From positions 744,001 through 808,000 of the forward strand of contig JAWNGF010000011.1 of NCBI GenBank assembly GCA_037039685.1: a stretch of DNA of 64,000 bases. Reading direction: 5' to 3'. How positions within the stretch are numbered: position 1 is the first letter of the stretch; every line of letters begins with the position of its first letter. The notes beneath the pieces were generated by a model. It ran no database searches and was not told the origin of the DNA. It saw only the letters and a program-made list of their open reading frames with translations. Shown here piece after piece: positions 11,028-23,772 of the stretch. The DNA is from Ceratobasidium sp. AG-K. Lineage: Eukaryota > Basidiomycota > Agaricomycetes > Cantharellales > Ceratobasidiaceae. The translations under genes were made by a program, and so were the position numbers.

Positions 11028-12314
11028 GCTGTCTATCTATTGTTTGCCGAGATTTTGGGTAGTACGGCTCAACATTCCATTCGATTCCGTCACACAACTT
11101 TTAATCTAACCATTAACTGAGTGATGTTGTCCTTAGGCGACTGGCAGAGTTCCAAACCCTAAATACTCTATAATCATAAGGATTGACTACTCTTATACAC
11201 GAGGCTTACTAGGCATGACAAATACTCATTGTGTCTGTGTTCCTAGATATGCTCCTTGCAGTCGAGTGCTCGAGGCGATTGACAGCCGACAATCAACGGG
11301 GTCATAATTTCCAGAAATGGATATATTGGTTTGTTCACGTATCCTTCACCGAACGTTATGCAAGAACACCAACACACGCCTGAGCTAACATCTTTTAGTT
11401 TGATGACGCGTAGCTCGGTCACATCCGTGAACATCGGGACAGGCGGTGCGACGTGCCCAGGGTACGGCCATCCCATAAAATCCCATGCTTTGGATATCGA
11501 GGCCACAGACTCTCTTGCGCGAAGCGCAATAAACTACATGAGCTATACTTTGATCGATGTACCCCAGTAATGGAACCCGAGTGGCAATAGTCGTGAGTCC
11601 AAATCTCGTTGGACCTGGCCCGAGCTAGGAACCAAGTGAGTCGCCATCAGCCACTCGATAGCCACGACAATTCAGGAGCGTGGCCCAGCCTAATATGTAC
11701 GCAGCGATGCTGTACGAGTATTCGCACGGTGATGTATCTGACGGCTTAGATTCAGATGCCAAGTTGACAGGCGGATGATGCTCGAACGTCAAAAAGCTCA
11801 TCGTTGATGACGACAATAGAAGCCCATAAACGAACAATAACGATCAAGGCTATCAGTGATTCATTTAAGAGGAATATTGCAAGGGATGAGAAGACATAAA
11901 AAGCGGAATATAGATGGTCAAGTCGGGACGCCACGATCATCGGCATTTGCACCCGCCCGATGGACAATAAGCCGGACGTTTTGGGCATTGTCCTCGAGAA
12001 CTCTTGGCTCGGGTCGTGTGAGGGCCAATTCTATCATGCAGGGATGCATGATATATTGAACTCCACGCTCTAGCAGGGTAAATATGATCGCATAAGAATA
12101 TTGTATAGATATTGGAAGTACATGTTACAGGAAAGTACATGTTAGGCTCTGATGACCTTCTTGTGATACAAAAAATCCGCGTGTGCATGGGAACGAAGTT
12201 GTGTAAATGCGCACCGTTTGAGAACGAAAGAACGAACGAGTACAATCGAGACCGATTTCTTGGTACAACAGTTATGAGAAACGAAAGAAAGTGTTGGTGC
12301 GATCAACGCTTGAT
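11028..12314. other. 1.3-kb stretch between convergent uba4 and the dioxygenase
   Basis: Convergent 3' regions. A minus-strand frame at 11243-11506 is open for 87 codons but shows no known domain. No repeats or RNA genes seen. Confidence 0.4.
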
Positions 12315-14224
12315 TCAGACACGGCGACGCAAGGTCTCGTCGCGGTAGACCTTGAGCAGTGGGACGAGGCTTGTTCCTCCGGTTCCACGAACTGCACCCG
12401 AGTCGAGAGTCGGGTCGCGTACGATGGTCTTGGAACGCGCAGGGCAGATCACGTAGCGAGTAACGACTCGGATATGGGCGTCACGGAAGCGAGACAACGC
12501 CTGCAGAGCCTCGTTGTACGCGTTGCCAAGAGTGGGAGCATCATTCACAAGCTCGCGTACGGCAGGGCCGAACCTGAGAGAGCGGAGATGGTCCAGGAAA
12601 CGTTGGTGGCCGCCCGGCATATACTTGCGCATGCGCTAGACAGGGAACGGTCGTCAGTGATTAAGTTAGAGGGTGATGGATGATGCATCTTACCCCTAGG
12701 AACGAGGTGTCGAGGGATTCCTTAGAACTGACCGAAATGTCGAGATTCATGGGAATCGTGACCTCGGACAAGACCGGCGTGAGAGGTGGAGTCTCGAGTC
12801 CAGTGACCGTCTGCGCCCGGGTAGGTTGCGCATGGGGGTTGAATGCAGGGTCGACAGCGGGCATCCGAGATGCGAATGGGCACCGAGCAACATCGTTCAT
12901 GTCGGTGCCGTGCAAGCCAGGAGAAGGAGGAGGAGTATCAAGCTTGTTGATCGCAAAGGAGCAGCCGCGAGAGGCCTTGGCGTTGGGATGAACGACGTCG
13001 AGGAAGACTATTGCAGATGTTAGCCGAGTATATTGATGAGATATTAGATCGTGACTTGCCATCAAACGCGTGCATCAGGGCAGATTGGCCGGCCGATGGT
13101 CCAGAGCATTGCATCGCGAGTCCTTTACCGTCGACACCTTCGTACAACCACATGGGGGACTCTGCACCTTGGTCCGCACCACGAATCCACTAGTCATGCG
13201 CGTCAGAATGAGAAACATCCTAACAAAATTACAATTTGCTTACCGGTCGGAAGGTAAAGTAAAAGAACATTGGGTCGCATCCGTCGCGAACCGCATCCAA
13301 AATCGCAGTAATGTCATCGATGACGCTAGCGAGCCGTGTAAGCTGGGATGCTAGGTGTGCTTGTTCCTCCGCCGACTTGACACCCTCCTCGATTTGGCGT
13401 GCGCATTTGGCCATGATGTCCATAGCTTCCAAGCCCCGGATTTCGATACGAGCAGACGTAAGGAAAAAGTGTTCTTCTTGTGGGTCACGAGTGAAGAGGT
13501 CCTTGATGGTAATGTTGGAGGCTGTCATCGGCTTCGAGGGGTCGATGAGCTCCCAGTTCCAGAGCACGGTGTCGGCATAGGTGACCTTGTTTCAATGGTG
13601 ATCAGATGAAATGCAGATATTCAGGCCCGAGCGTTCGCTTACAATAGGTGCGATATCCAATTGACGCGAAACAGCAACAAATGGGATAGCAATAGGCGCC
13701 GGAATCACAATCGGCGAGCGGTCGAATTCGCTCTGACGAGGGGGGAGAGACTGGATATAGAACTGAGTGATAAATGCCAGGACGTGGTGGGCACGACGTG
13801 CACGACGGATGTCGAACTCAAAGGGCTGGGTGGAGAAAAGGGGGAGCTGTAGCATCGGCGTTTCAGAGTGAGCTGTCAATTATATGGAATGTGGGATTTA
13901 TTCGCTCACCTCGCGAACGGAGCGCCGCCATGATTCGCCAAACTGGACCTGGGAATCAGGAACAAACTCCTCGTCCCCAGGGGTGGTGAAGTTTTGCGAG
14001 GCAGCGTCCAAGAGAGCTTCCCACTGCTCGTACTTGCCGTCCAAGCGAGTCAGAGGTGGCTCAGGTGGCATAAATGCGGTCTGCGCATCGAGCTCGAAAG
14101 CCGAGGACGCAAAGTAGGAAAGGTCGATCGGGTTGGGTTGGGATGAAACAGCAGGCGACGATCCAAGCCACGACTGGGCGATGGATGTGAATGCAGATGA
14201 AAACCACGAGAGTGTAGAGGCCAT
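12315..14224 (-). CDS. Indoleamine 2,3-dioxygenase
   Basis: Heme dioxygenase that opens the indole ring of tryptophan to N-formylkynurenine, the first step of the kynurenine/NAD route. From ATG 14224 (MASTLSWFSS), exons encode the family's N-terminal region, PIAIPFVAVSRQLDIAPI followed by VTYADTVLWNWELID, a helical region (HFFLTSARIEIRGLEAMDIM), PMFFYFTFRPW (intron near 13190-13245), a core with GVDGKGLAMQCSGPSAGQSA, FLDVVHPN, then MRKYMPGGHQRFLDHL, the proximal heme His in FRDAHIRVVTRYV, and the signature RGTGGTSLVPLLK near the C-terminus. An insertion of about 90 residues rich in Pro/Thr/Ser (around 12700-12950) sits between FLDVVHPN and the MPGGH motif, longer than in animal enzymes. The protein ends RRRV. 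Confidence 0.92.
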
Positions 14225-15566
14225 CGCTCAAGTTCTTAGCCGAATGGGTATGAGAGCGAGTAAAATTATTGCCGTTCCAAGGCTCAGCATGCCGGGCTTT
14301 TGTACGCCAACGGTCATGGGCATACTGTATGCCAAGTGCACAAAACTCACTCAAGAGAACGTCGTCCATGACCCGAATCACTGGAGCTGTGTCCATATTT
14401 GGAGACAAAAAAGAGGTCCCGTGGTTGCATGAAGTCTATTCGCAGGAGTCGGCCGCCAAGAACGGCAAAAGCTGTATTGAAAGCGGTGGGGTACCTGAGG
14501 GCTCCCTCGCAGACGCGGCCAGTTTCAGGGTGGACGTCCGTATTGTCCATAGCAGCGGTGTTCGATTCCGAGAGGCGCCCACTCGGCTCTTGCGAATGAG
14601 CACGGCTGGACACCGAGGAATTTGACACGGTTACCCTAAAGGGCCGGCATGATGCGATGATGTTATTTGGCCCGATGACGATAAAGCACCTTCCTGAAAT
14701 AGAAGCGATATTCCTCATTCGAGTCGACGGTGTCTGTCCCGTTGCTTGCTGGTGCTCTGCGATTCGTGCTGGTGCGAAAGGCAGACGAATATGTATAAGC
14801 GATCCTCTCTTGGAATGTGACTCGTTATTTTACACGTACAGCATCGGAATGATCACCAGACATCATGTACGCGACTAGGCCGAAACCTTCCCAGCGACGC
14901 CAAAAGCAGAGTGAGCAGGGTCGATGGTAACTTCGATGCAGAATATCATTCGCCCCCAAAACATGCGGGACAATAATTGTGATAATCGTGATAATCCAAT
15001 AGTCTCGGCTGGTTCCCGTAGCCCCCAGCGGCGCCATGTCTGCCCCCCTTGCCGCGAGCAGAGACAATAGGTTCTGGGATTAAGCTATTAGTCCGTAAGC
15101 GGTATAGCACCCTTATCCGTTGTTGTGCCAATTCGGTACATCGCTTGTGTCCATGACGAACTTGTATTGGTTGGGCTGGTGGCACTATAAGCTGGCGACA
15201 GAATAATTCGACCCATGGCGTATCGCCAGCACTAGTGCCCATGTGAACTTCGCACATCGCCACGCCGATGGCGGGCGGATTGACACTGACGTTGCCCAAC
15301 AATAGGCGGAAAAGCTGAGTTGGTTGTATCATGAGCCAGACATCCGAATTGGCGTCGGCTGCATGGTCCGGCGAAACGGCGTGGGCGGTGGGGGCCTCAA
15401 GGGCGGTCCCGAGCGGAAATGGAGAAATTAGGATTTCTTTCACGTGATCGTCTTGGTAAGATGAACTCATTATCCGCATCGGGTGGCCGGATGCATCTCG
15501 AAATTTCCGAGTTCAAGACCTGATCATCGTCACTGATCAGTCCAACGTCTGAATACTAAAGTAGTC
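14225..15566. other. 1.3-kb divergent promoter region with weak open frames
   Basis: Lies between the 5' ends of the dioxygenase (minus) and eIF4B (plus). The longest frame, minus 14946-15479 (177 codons), has no recognisable domain, intron pattern or coding signature; I list it only as an unproven ORF. Minus 14347-14718 is similar. Confidence 0.35.
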
Positions 15567-17493
15567 ATGGGTAAGTCCAATAAGACTTGCTACTAAATTA
15601 TAAATAATGAGTGCTTGTAGCACCAAAGAAAGGACAGAAGCAAAAGATGTCCCTCGGGGACTTTTTGGGAGACGAACGTAAGTGTGCCCCATACTCATCA
15701 GGTACACCCGTTCAACTGGTTCTTTATAGAATTTGGATCGTGGGCAGATGAGATGGAGAATCTTCCTACAGCCCGTAGGTCTTGTTGCAGCGACTGCACG
15801 AACTCCGAGTTGACTGGAATCGAATTGATTAGCTGCGACAAGGGCAGATGATGCCCCATCCGATAGATACGGCCGAGGAGGGGATCGCGACTTCTCTTCT
15901 CGACCAGGCAAGTCTAAGCTCGAGCCGTAGCTATTGTTACTCGTCGAGGTTAACATTGGATCTACAGAACGAGCCATGGGTCCTCCTCGAGAGGATCTGC
16001 CTCTGCCTACTGCCCCTCCGTATACCGTCTTTGTCGGAAACCTCTCCTTCGATCTTGTAGAGGATGACCTTGCTCAATTCTTTGCTCCTGAAGCGGTGAG
16101 CACTGCGGATGTTTCACATTGGACCATGCTCATGCATGACTACCAGCTGAAATCGGTTAAAGTTATTCGGGATCGAGATGAGAAACCTAAAGGCTTTGGA
16201 TACGTTGAATTTGAAACTCTGGATGGTTTGAAGAATGGTCTAGCCAAGTCTGGCACCCAGCTCAACTCGCGAACGATTCGAGTGAGCGTCGCCGAGCCTC
16301 GTGAGCATCTACATTTGTATTATTGCGCCCCACTCTCTTACGTCAATCCTTCTAGCCAAAGAACGCGAACGAGGATCTGGGTTTGCTTCTTCCTTTGGAG
16401 ACGAATCCTCCAACTGGCGACGAGATGGCCCACTGCCTGGTCCCGACCGAGGTAACCGTGGTTCCCGTTTCGAAGACCGTCCGCCCCGGGAACCAGTTGA
16501 ACCCTCTCAGGCCGAAGTGACCTCTGATTGGCGCTCGATGCAGCCAGCAAGGTCGACGATTGCTCCAGCCGATCCTGCACGCAGGAGTGGGTCAGGCTTC
16601 CGTGATGCACCGCCGCGTGGAGAGATGAACTGGGAGCGCAAGGCTACAATGGCAGAGATGGTAGCCGACCGCCCGGCTGGTGTACGCCGGGGAAGTGGGT
16701 TCTCTACCCCTGGAGGTGATAGGGAGCCTAGCGCTGCCGATACGGACGACGTTTGGCAACGAGGACCACCACGTGCAGCTCCGGCCGAAGACCCGGCTCC
16801 CAGGCGGGGAGGATTCGGAGGGAGTGTCAGTGGAGGGCCACCGGATACCGGAGATTGGCGCTCGCAGATGAAGGGGTCTACAAGGCAAGGGAGCACGGAT
16901 AACAAATCACGTACGTTTAGTCGATTTGTGACGTATACACCGATTTAACGTGGAGTGTACAGCTACGAGCTCCCAACCCCAGACGCCACAAGGAGGCAGG
17001 AAGCCTCTTGGACTTTTGCCTCGCTCGACCGGCGGATCGAATGTCGCCTCGCCCCTATCGTCTCCACGAATGGCAGCCGCCTCTGGCTCCAAGGCCAACC
17101 CCTTCGGCGCAGCCAAGTAAGTCTAGAGCCACCCTAGGCCCACAAAGCCTAATTTGTCCCAGACCCGTCGATGTAACGAGCCGCGAACGCGAGGTGAGCG
17201 AGAAGCTCGAACGGGACCGCGAGAGCCGGCCCAAGGACAAGGCCGGGTTCGGGGGCAACAGATCCGGTCCCATTTCGCGTCAAGGTTCGACCTCGGGACC
17301 TCCTACCCGTACCCAATCCACGCCTCGCGAGCAGTCACCTACAGACGAGGAAAAGAAGGACCGCCCGGTAAACAAGTTTGATGCCAAGGCAGCCCAGGTG
17401 CGTTCCACGACAAGCTTCGCGGCCGCTGCTGGCAACAAAAAGGACGACTCTGTCAATGAGACGGCCGAGAAGCTCGCCGAGGTGACGGTCTAG
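15567..17493 (+). CDS. tif3: Translation initiation factor eIF4B / Tif3
   Basis: RNA-binding factor that stimulates eIF4A helicase during mRNA scanning. Nine exons fit one frame: 15567-15570 (only ATGG), 15621-15677, 15730-15774, 15833-15907, 15968-16095, 16147-16300, 16356-16910, 16963-17116, 17163-17493. The start MAPKKGQKQKMSLGDFL and SWADEMENLP match the conserved eIF4B N-terminus. An RRM follows with RNP2 TVFVGNLSF and RNP1 KGFGYVEF. The C-terminal half is an Arg/Gly/Asp/Ser-rich region with WR repeats (SDWRSM, NWERKA, GDWRSQ), then ANPFGAAKPVDVTSRERE, a typical eIF4B segment. Intron 4 (15908-15967) begins gcaagt and ends ctacag, a GC-AG intron needed to keep the frame (SSRP-ERAMG). The gene converges on the cyclophilin. 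Confidence 0.92.
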
Positions 17494-18007
17494 AAGGTAA
17501 AAAGGATGCACCCAAAAACGTAACGAGCTTGATCTTTTTGGTTTTGGCTATATGCCCCTGCGTTGTTTTGTGGTTTTACCCCGTTATGTCTTTCGTCCTC
17601 TTTTGAATCACAATGCTTTGTCTCATTTGGACTAGTGAATCGAACAGAATGCACCACGAGGGTGATGGGATACTCGTGTGCGTGATGGTCCGTGAAATGA
17701 ATAGCACGAGGCGTAAGTTTGATGACCCCAACAGATACGAATAGGGGGTGTCTGTGTGAAAGGCACAACCATCCTGAGCTTATACGTCACATCCAGGAGG
17801 ACTGAATAGTGGGGAAGGTTGATGTACTTGATATATGGCGGTGGCGCTCGGGATTCATCGCACCTGGCTCGGTGGCGAGTTTTTGCAGTCACACTTGGAG
17901 GATGTACGCTTGCCCACGGGAACGAGGATGGTGGAATTGGATGGGAATTACGGTACAAGGGCGATAGCATTACGATACTTGTCGATGGGACTCGATCGAG
18001 TACAAGA
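17494..18007. other. Convergent 3' region of eIF4B and cyclophilin
   Basis: About 510 bp holding both 3' untranslated regions. No additional gene is visible; a plus-strand frame at 17819-18067 overlaps the last cyclophilin exon and is a shadow. Confidence 0.5.
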
Positions 18008-19296
18008 CTAGCGAGCATCAGGGTCCCGGTATTTCATCTGTCCTCGACCTACGCGCAAGCGTGTTAGTAGAAAGGCAAGGGAAAGATGAAGATGTGAGAA
18101 ATCACTGAAATGAAAGTAGACTCACCCTTGTACCGGATCCCGCCCTCTTCTGCAGCCCGCTCACGTTCCTTTTCCAGCCTGCGTTTACGCTCCTCCATCT
18201 CGGCCTTGCGCCTCGCCGCGATCCGCTCATTCTCCTCTCTCTCTAGCCGGGCATCATACTCCTCTTCTGTTTCCTTCTTCGGCTCGCCCTCCTTGTCCTT
18301 GTCCTCCTTGTCCTCCTTGTCCTCCTTGTCCTCATCCTTGTCCCTCTTGCGCTCCTTGTCCTTGCGCTTGGACTTGTGCTTTTTGTGTTTGCTCCGTGTT
18401 CCTTCCGGACTGGCGCTTCTCGTCCGCCTAGACTTGCGTCTATGCTCCCCTTCGCTCTCCGAACTCGCGATCGATTCTGGAGCTACAAGCGGTCAGAAAG
18501 CGCCACATGGCCAGTTCGAGACCTACTAGGCTCCCTCTTTTTGCGCAACTCGAGCTCTCCGCACGAGGTAATGACCACCGGCTTGAGCGGACGTGCTTTA
18601 TCATCCACAGGCAGTTCCGAGATCTGCTTTACGATATCCTGTCCCGAAACAACACGGCCTGTACTGGTTCGATCATGATGCGGGGTGCTCGGACGTGAGT
18701 ACTTACCGAACACGACATGTTTGCCGTTGAGATGCGGACATGGGCGCACGGTAATGAAAAACTGGGACGAATTGGTGTTTGGGCCGCGGTTGGCCATGAC
18801 TAGCAAACTGGGACGGGTGAGTGGGTGTGTGGTCTGGGCGGATTGGGCTTACCCTTCGGCATCAACCTCTCGAGTAAAGTTTTCGTCTTCGAATGGGTGT
18901 CCGTAGATAGACTCTCCGCCGGTCCCGTTGCGTTTTGTAAAGTCTGTAATAGGTGTTGGTTTGAGTGTTGGCTGTGCGAAAAGACTCACCTCCTCCCTGG
19001 ATCATGAAATTCTCAATCGAGCGGTGGATGATGCATCCCTTGTAGTACAGCGGAGTCTGGGAGATTGGCGACAGCCCCTTTTCACCCGTTGCGAGAGCGC
19101 GAAAACTACGGAGGTCAGACGAGCGGGGAGATTATCAAGCGCGCTCACTTTTCGACCGTCTTGGGGACTTCATCGCGAAAGAGCTCGAACACGACCCTGG
19201 AAAGTGTCAGACGGTGGGAAATATGCGCCAAACGCCTTACCTTCCGAGCGGTGAGCCATCGGCCTCTATGTTGAAGAAGACGCGGGGGTTGGGCAT
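18008..19296 (-). CDS. Cyclophilin-type peptidyl-prolyl isomerase with charged C-terminal tail
   Basis: Prolyl cis-trans isomerase, probably nuclear or spliceosome-associated. ATG 19296 gives [17 protein letters not shown]; later exons give [93 protein letters not shown] and a final [16 protein letters not shown]. The active-site Arg ([14 protein letters not shown]) and the QFFIT motif are present. The tail has SR/SK-rich sequence, a KED repeat and a long charged helix ([20 protein letters not shown]), ending RYKG joined by an intron to [12 protein letters not shown]. That ending is typical of fungal nuclear cyclophilins. The start region shares a short divergent promoter with the Ras-like gene at 19622. 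Confidence 0.9.
18287..18345 (-). repeat. KED-type 9-bp coding repeat in the cyclophilin tail
   Basis: Four to five copies of a 9-bp unit (tccttgtcc on plus, coding Lys-Glu-Asp on minus) followed by imperfect copies. It makes a highly charged, probably helical or disordered segment. Confidence 0.8.
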
Positions 19297-19621
19297 GGAC
19301 GTTTAGTACAAGTGAGGGCGGTAATTCAGGGCGCGACCCCAAATCGGTGTCCACGTCAGTCGGGCTAAATCACAGCTGTTTGCGGATGGCTGCCTTTTTT
19401 GGTGCCTCGCGCAAACCGCGTGCTCGGACGGCCCGAACATACGGGTGGGATCCGGTCGGTCGGGCGCTGGCTCCCAGGAATGAGTTAAGAGTTGTGTGAG
19501 GATCTTTTGCCTCGCGGAGGGTCTAGGTTCCCTATTCTGAGCTTGGCCGTAGTTAATTATCGCCATGCTCTGGCTGTTTTGAAAATCTCCACCAGACCTT
19601 TTTCAGATCTTGACCTTGACG
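19297..19621. other. Divergent promoter region, cyclophilin / Ras-like gene
   Basis: 325 bp between two start codons on opposite strands. No clear TATA box; no other gene seen. Confidence 0.45.
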
Positions 19622-20422
19622 ATGCGGACGTACAGCACTATTATGCTCGGAGGTGGGTGGTCTGGCTCTGCTCGGCTAGTGCTTACGTGCTGCAGCCGGT
19701 GGAGTGGGCAAGTCGTCGCTCACACTGCGATTCATCGAGGGATCGTTTTTCGATGGGTACGATCCGACTATCGAGGGTGAGTCGCACAACGCGGCGTCGA
19801 CTGATCACTGATGTGTGTAGAGGTCTATACCAAGACCATCAAGGTTGACAGCGAGCTCTGCTCCGTAAGTGACTTGCACCTCTCATGGCCTCTCTGACCG
19901 CCACCAGCTCCAAGTGACGGACACTGCTGGGCAAGAGCAATTCAGCGCGGTAAACGAGTTCTATTTAAAGGTGAGCCGATTACTAGTCTTGAAGCTTTTC
20001 TGACCGTGTGTAGAACGCGCGTGGGTTTGTGCTGGTGTTTAGGTACGCGGGTTGGAGTGCACTGGACTGGTCTGACGTGCCGTAGCTTGACGCAGGCTGC
20101 GAGTGTGCGCGAAGTGGAGAATCTCCGAACGCAGATCCTGCGTATCAAGGGGCACAACAGCGGCCCGATCCCGATGGTGCTCGTCGGGACCAAGGCCGAC
20201 CTCACCTCGGACCGCGAAGTGAGTCGCGAGACGATGCAGACGCTGGCAGACAGGTGGCAGGTGCCGTACTATGAAACATCAGCCAAGCGCAACTGGGGCA
20301 TTTCCAGTGTGTTTGAAGACATTGTGCGCCAGATGCGGGCCAGTGGGATGGGCACCGCCAGCACCAGTGCAAAACGCAGTCGCAAGGGCAAGTCCAACGA
20401 CCGCGGGTGCACGCTCATGTGA
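19622..20422 (+). CDS. Divergent Ras-family small GTPase
   Basis: GTP-dependent signalling switch, membrane-attached. ATG 19622 starts [10 protein letters not shown]; after a short intron the P-loop reads [19 protein letters not shown]. Switch [22 protein letters not shown] (switch II), [29 protein letters not shown] (guanine-specificity motif) and YYETSAK follow over five to six exons. The C-terminus is polybasic ([14 protein letters not shown]) and ends CTLM, a CaaX prenylation box. It differs from canonical Ras at DTAGQEQF (usually QEEY) and TKAD (usually NKxD), and lies closer to Ras than to Rab or Rho. It sits 350 bp before a canonical Ras gene in the same orientation, suggesting an old tandem duplication or a conserved pair. 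Family firm; ortholog assignment open. Confidence 0.88.
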
Positions 20423-21686
<1,264 letters not shown>

Positions 21687-21764
21687 TTTTTTTTTTTCTA
21701 AACATGTTGTTTCTTGTGCTATCTTACTCTTGCTCTCAGTTCTTGTTTACACCCTTATACTTTC

Positions 21765-21770
21765 AATAAA
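21765..21770 (+). terminator. Putative polyadenylation signal of ras1
   Basis: AATAAA 79 bp downstream of the ras1 stop, after a T-rich 3' untranslated region beginning with a T run at about 21687-21698. Confidence 0.45.
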
Positions 21771-22706
21771 TCCAATCAACTCGCTCGTTTTTTTCTCTCC
21801 TGGCTGGCTTCACTTGGTAAAGCTGTTTCTTGGTCCTGTATGTCTTGTGTTGGCCGTGAAGAATCATGGGTGTCACTCGTTTTATTGCGGCCGAAGAAGA
21901 CGCGATGCGTGCGATGTGATTTGCGTCATTGTCCGATTGAAATTCGAACTTGATGGATTTCAGCTCGAGATGAACGACACATGGACGTCTGAAAGCTCGC
22001 GGTGGCGTTGAATAGGTCTAGCAACATTTGATAGCGATGTGCAGCGCGTCGCTTCGCATCGATAAGTGGGCGGTTCTGGCGACTGAGCTCAACGAGCGGT
22101 GGACAAAGGATTGCCAACTGAATGGCAGAAAGTCTGAAAACACACGTGCGGGGCATTGCTAAAATGTGAACAAACGAACGTTAGGGGCAAATGACGAGTG
22201 GACAGTGGTACAATAGGATGCGCCTGGAGGGCACAGTTAGACTGCAGAAACTGTCGAAAAGACTACCAGCACAGACAGATAGCGGAAACACGCTTGAAGA
22301 GTAACAGCACATATAGACAGCGGAAACACGCGTGAAGACTAAAAAGCATTGAACAAAAAAGTAATGGAAAAAGATAATTTAATCATCCGCGAAGGAAGGA
22401 AGGTTCCGAAAAATTCGTATTGCGACGTTATTGAGGCAGACCCACGGTCAACTCTAGTAAAAGGCGAGGGTTGAATGCGATATGTGTTCACCTCCGTCGC
22501 TGACTATCATAGTGTTGGATATGGAGGTGCGATGACCAAAATAATTGATTCCGGCTTTGTGGGTCAGCGGTGAGGTCATGTAATAGAGGTCATTGGCTTA
22601 GGTTTGTAATCGGGTTGGACTTGGACTAGACTCGACGATCACTTGGCAGTTCGCCAGGCGCCATAAATACACCCAGCACTCGTCATAACGAATATCCCTG
22701 TTTACC
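21771..22706. other. Intergenic region between ras1 and the CIA30 gene
   Basis: About 0.9 kb, no supported gene. Near 22245-22335 two imperfect copies of a phrase like cagacagatagcggaaacacgc occur about 50 bp apart, a small local duplication. An ATAAATA at 22663-22669, 38 bp before the next ATG, may be the downstream gene's TATA element. Confidence 0.4.
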
Positions 22707-23631
22707 ATGTCTGGACCGTGGTCGCAAGCCATTCACCGAACTGCCCAAGTCCTGCGGGACAACACTGCGCGAAGTATGCTCCTCTCATCTCACGCACACA
22801 CCTCCTCATCCGCTTGCAGTCGTTCGTATGGAAGGCGTCACACCCAACACGGCCTCGCGCACGCTCTTTAGCTTTCGCACGCCTCAAGAAATAAAGCAAT
22901 ACGCGCTCGGTTCTGATGCCGACCTCGGCGGAAACTCGACCGCGCATTTGGATCACCATCCAGACGGGTACGGGCGATTCTGGGGCGAGATGCGATTGGA
23001 TGTCAAGGCTGGGTTAGAGGGCAAGCTCAGGCCCGGCTATGCGGGATTTAGGAACAAGGTGCGTCGGGATATTATGCGTCGGTTCGAATTGACCTGCTTG
23101 CTAGTCCCGTCCAACGTTGTTTGGCCAACTATACGACGACTTGTCGTACCACAAGTTCCTCGCGTTGCGTGTACGCGGTGCTGGGGAACCACAAACACGA
23201 AACTCGTACTTTGTGAATATTCAGACGGACGGACCGGTGCAGACGGATTTATGGCAGCATCGGCTGTTCTTTCAAACGGAAGGCGAATGGGAGGACATTG
23301 TGGTACGCTTGAGTCTGTTCGCTCGGATGAGATTAATAGACACTGGGTAGATCCCCTTGTCGGATTTTGTGGTGACAAACCAGGGCGATTTGATACAACA
23401 TCAGACGAGGATGATGAAAGAAAAAGTGCGAACGGTTGGGATTTCAATCTTGGGTGGCAAGTCCATGACGCAGGGCAAGTACGAGTTGAACATTGAGTCG
23501 ATTCGGGCGATCAACCAGGTATGTATGCTGCTCGCGATGGTTCAAACCCATTATCTGACCAATCGGTGCCGTAGGAGTCTGAGTCTACAGAGCAGCTGGA
23601 AGAGCCCCCCCAAAAGCCGCTGATGCAGTGA
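22707..23631 (+). CDS. Complex I intermediate-associated protein 30 (CIA30/NDUFAF1 family)
   Basis: Assembly factor for mitochondrial respiratory complex I in its best-known members. Exon 1 MSGPWSQAIHRTAQVLRDN is followed by MEGVTPNTASRTLFSF and then GNSTAHLD, GYGRFWGEMRLDVK, GYAGFRNK, RPTLFG, LRVRGAGEPQTRNSYFVNIQ, DLWQHRLFF, IPLSDFVVTNQG, MKEKVRTVGISILGG and YELNIESIRAINQ, all hallmarks of the CIA30 beta-sandwich. Four introns of 45-60 bp all keep the frame. The protein is about 240 aa, ends QKPLMQ, and has only a weak N-terminal presequence (basic, few acids), so import is inferred. It converges closely on the polymerase gene (141 bp between stops). Confidence 0.9.
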
Positions 23632-23772
23632 GGTTCAACGTTGTCGCATATAGCCAAAAAACTCTGGAAGTACGTATGAAATGATCATGTTGTCTATCTA
23701 AAATTACACACAGCAGTCCATCCATGTCCAAAAAAATCCAACAAAGTCCCCATTAATCGACCATAAAATAGG

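Noticed and set aside
14946..15479. 177-codon minus-strand ORF as a gene
   Set aside because: No recognisable motif, no splice context and it lies in a divergent promoter region; left as unproven.
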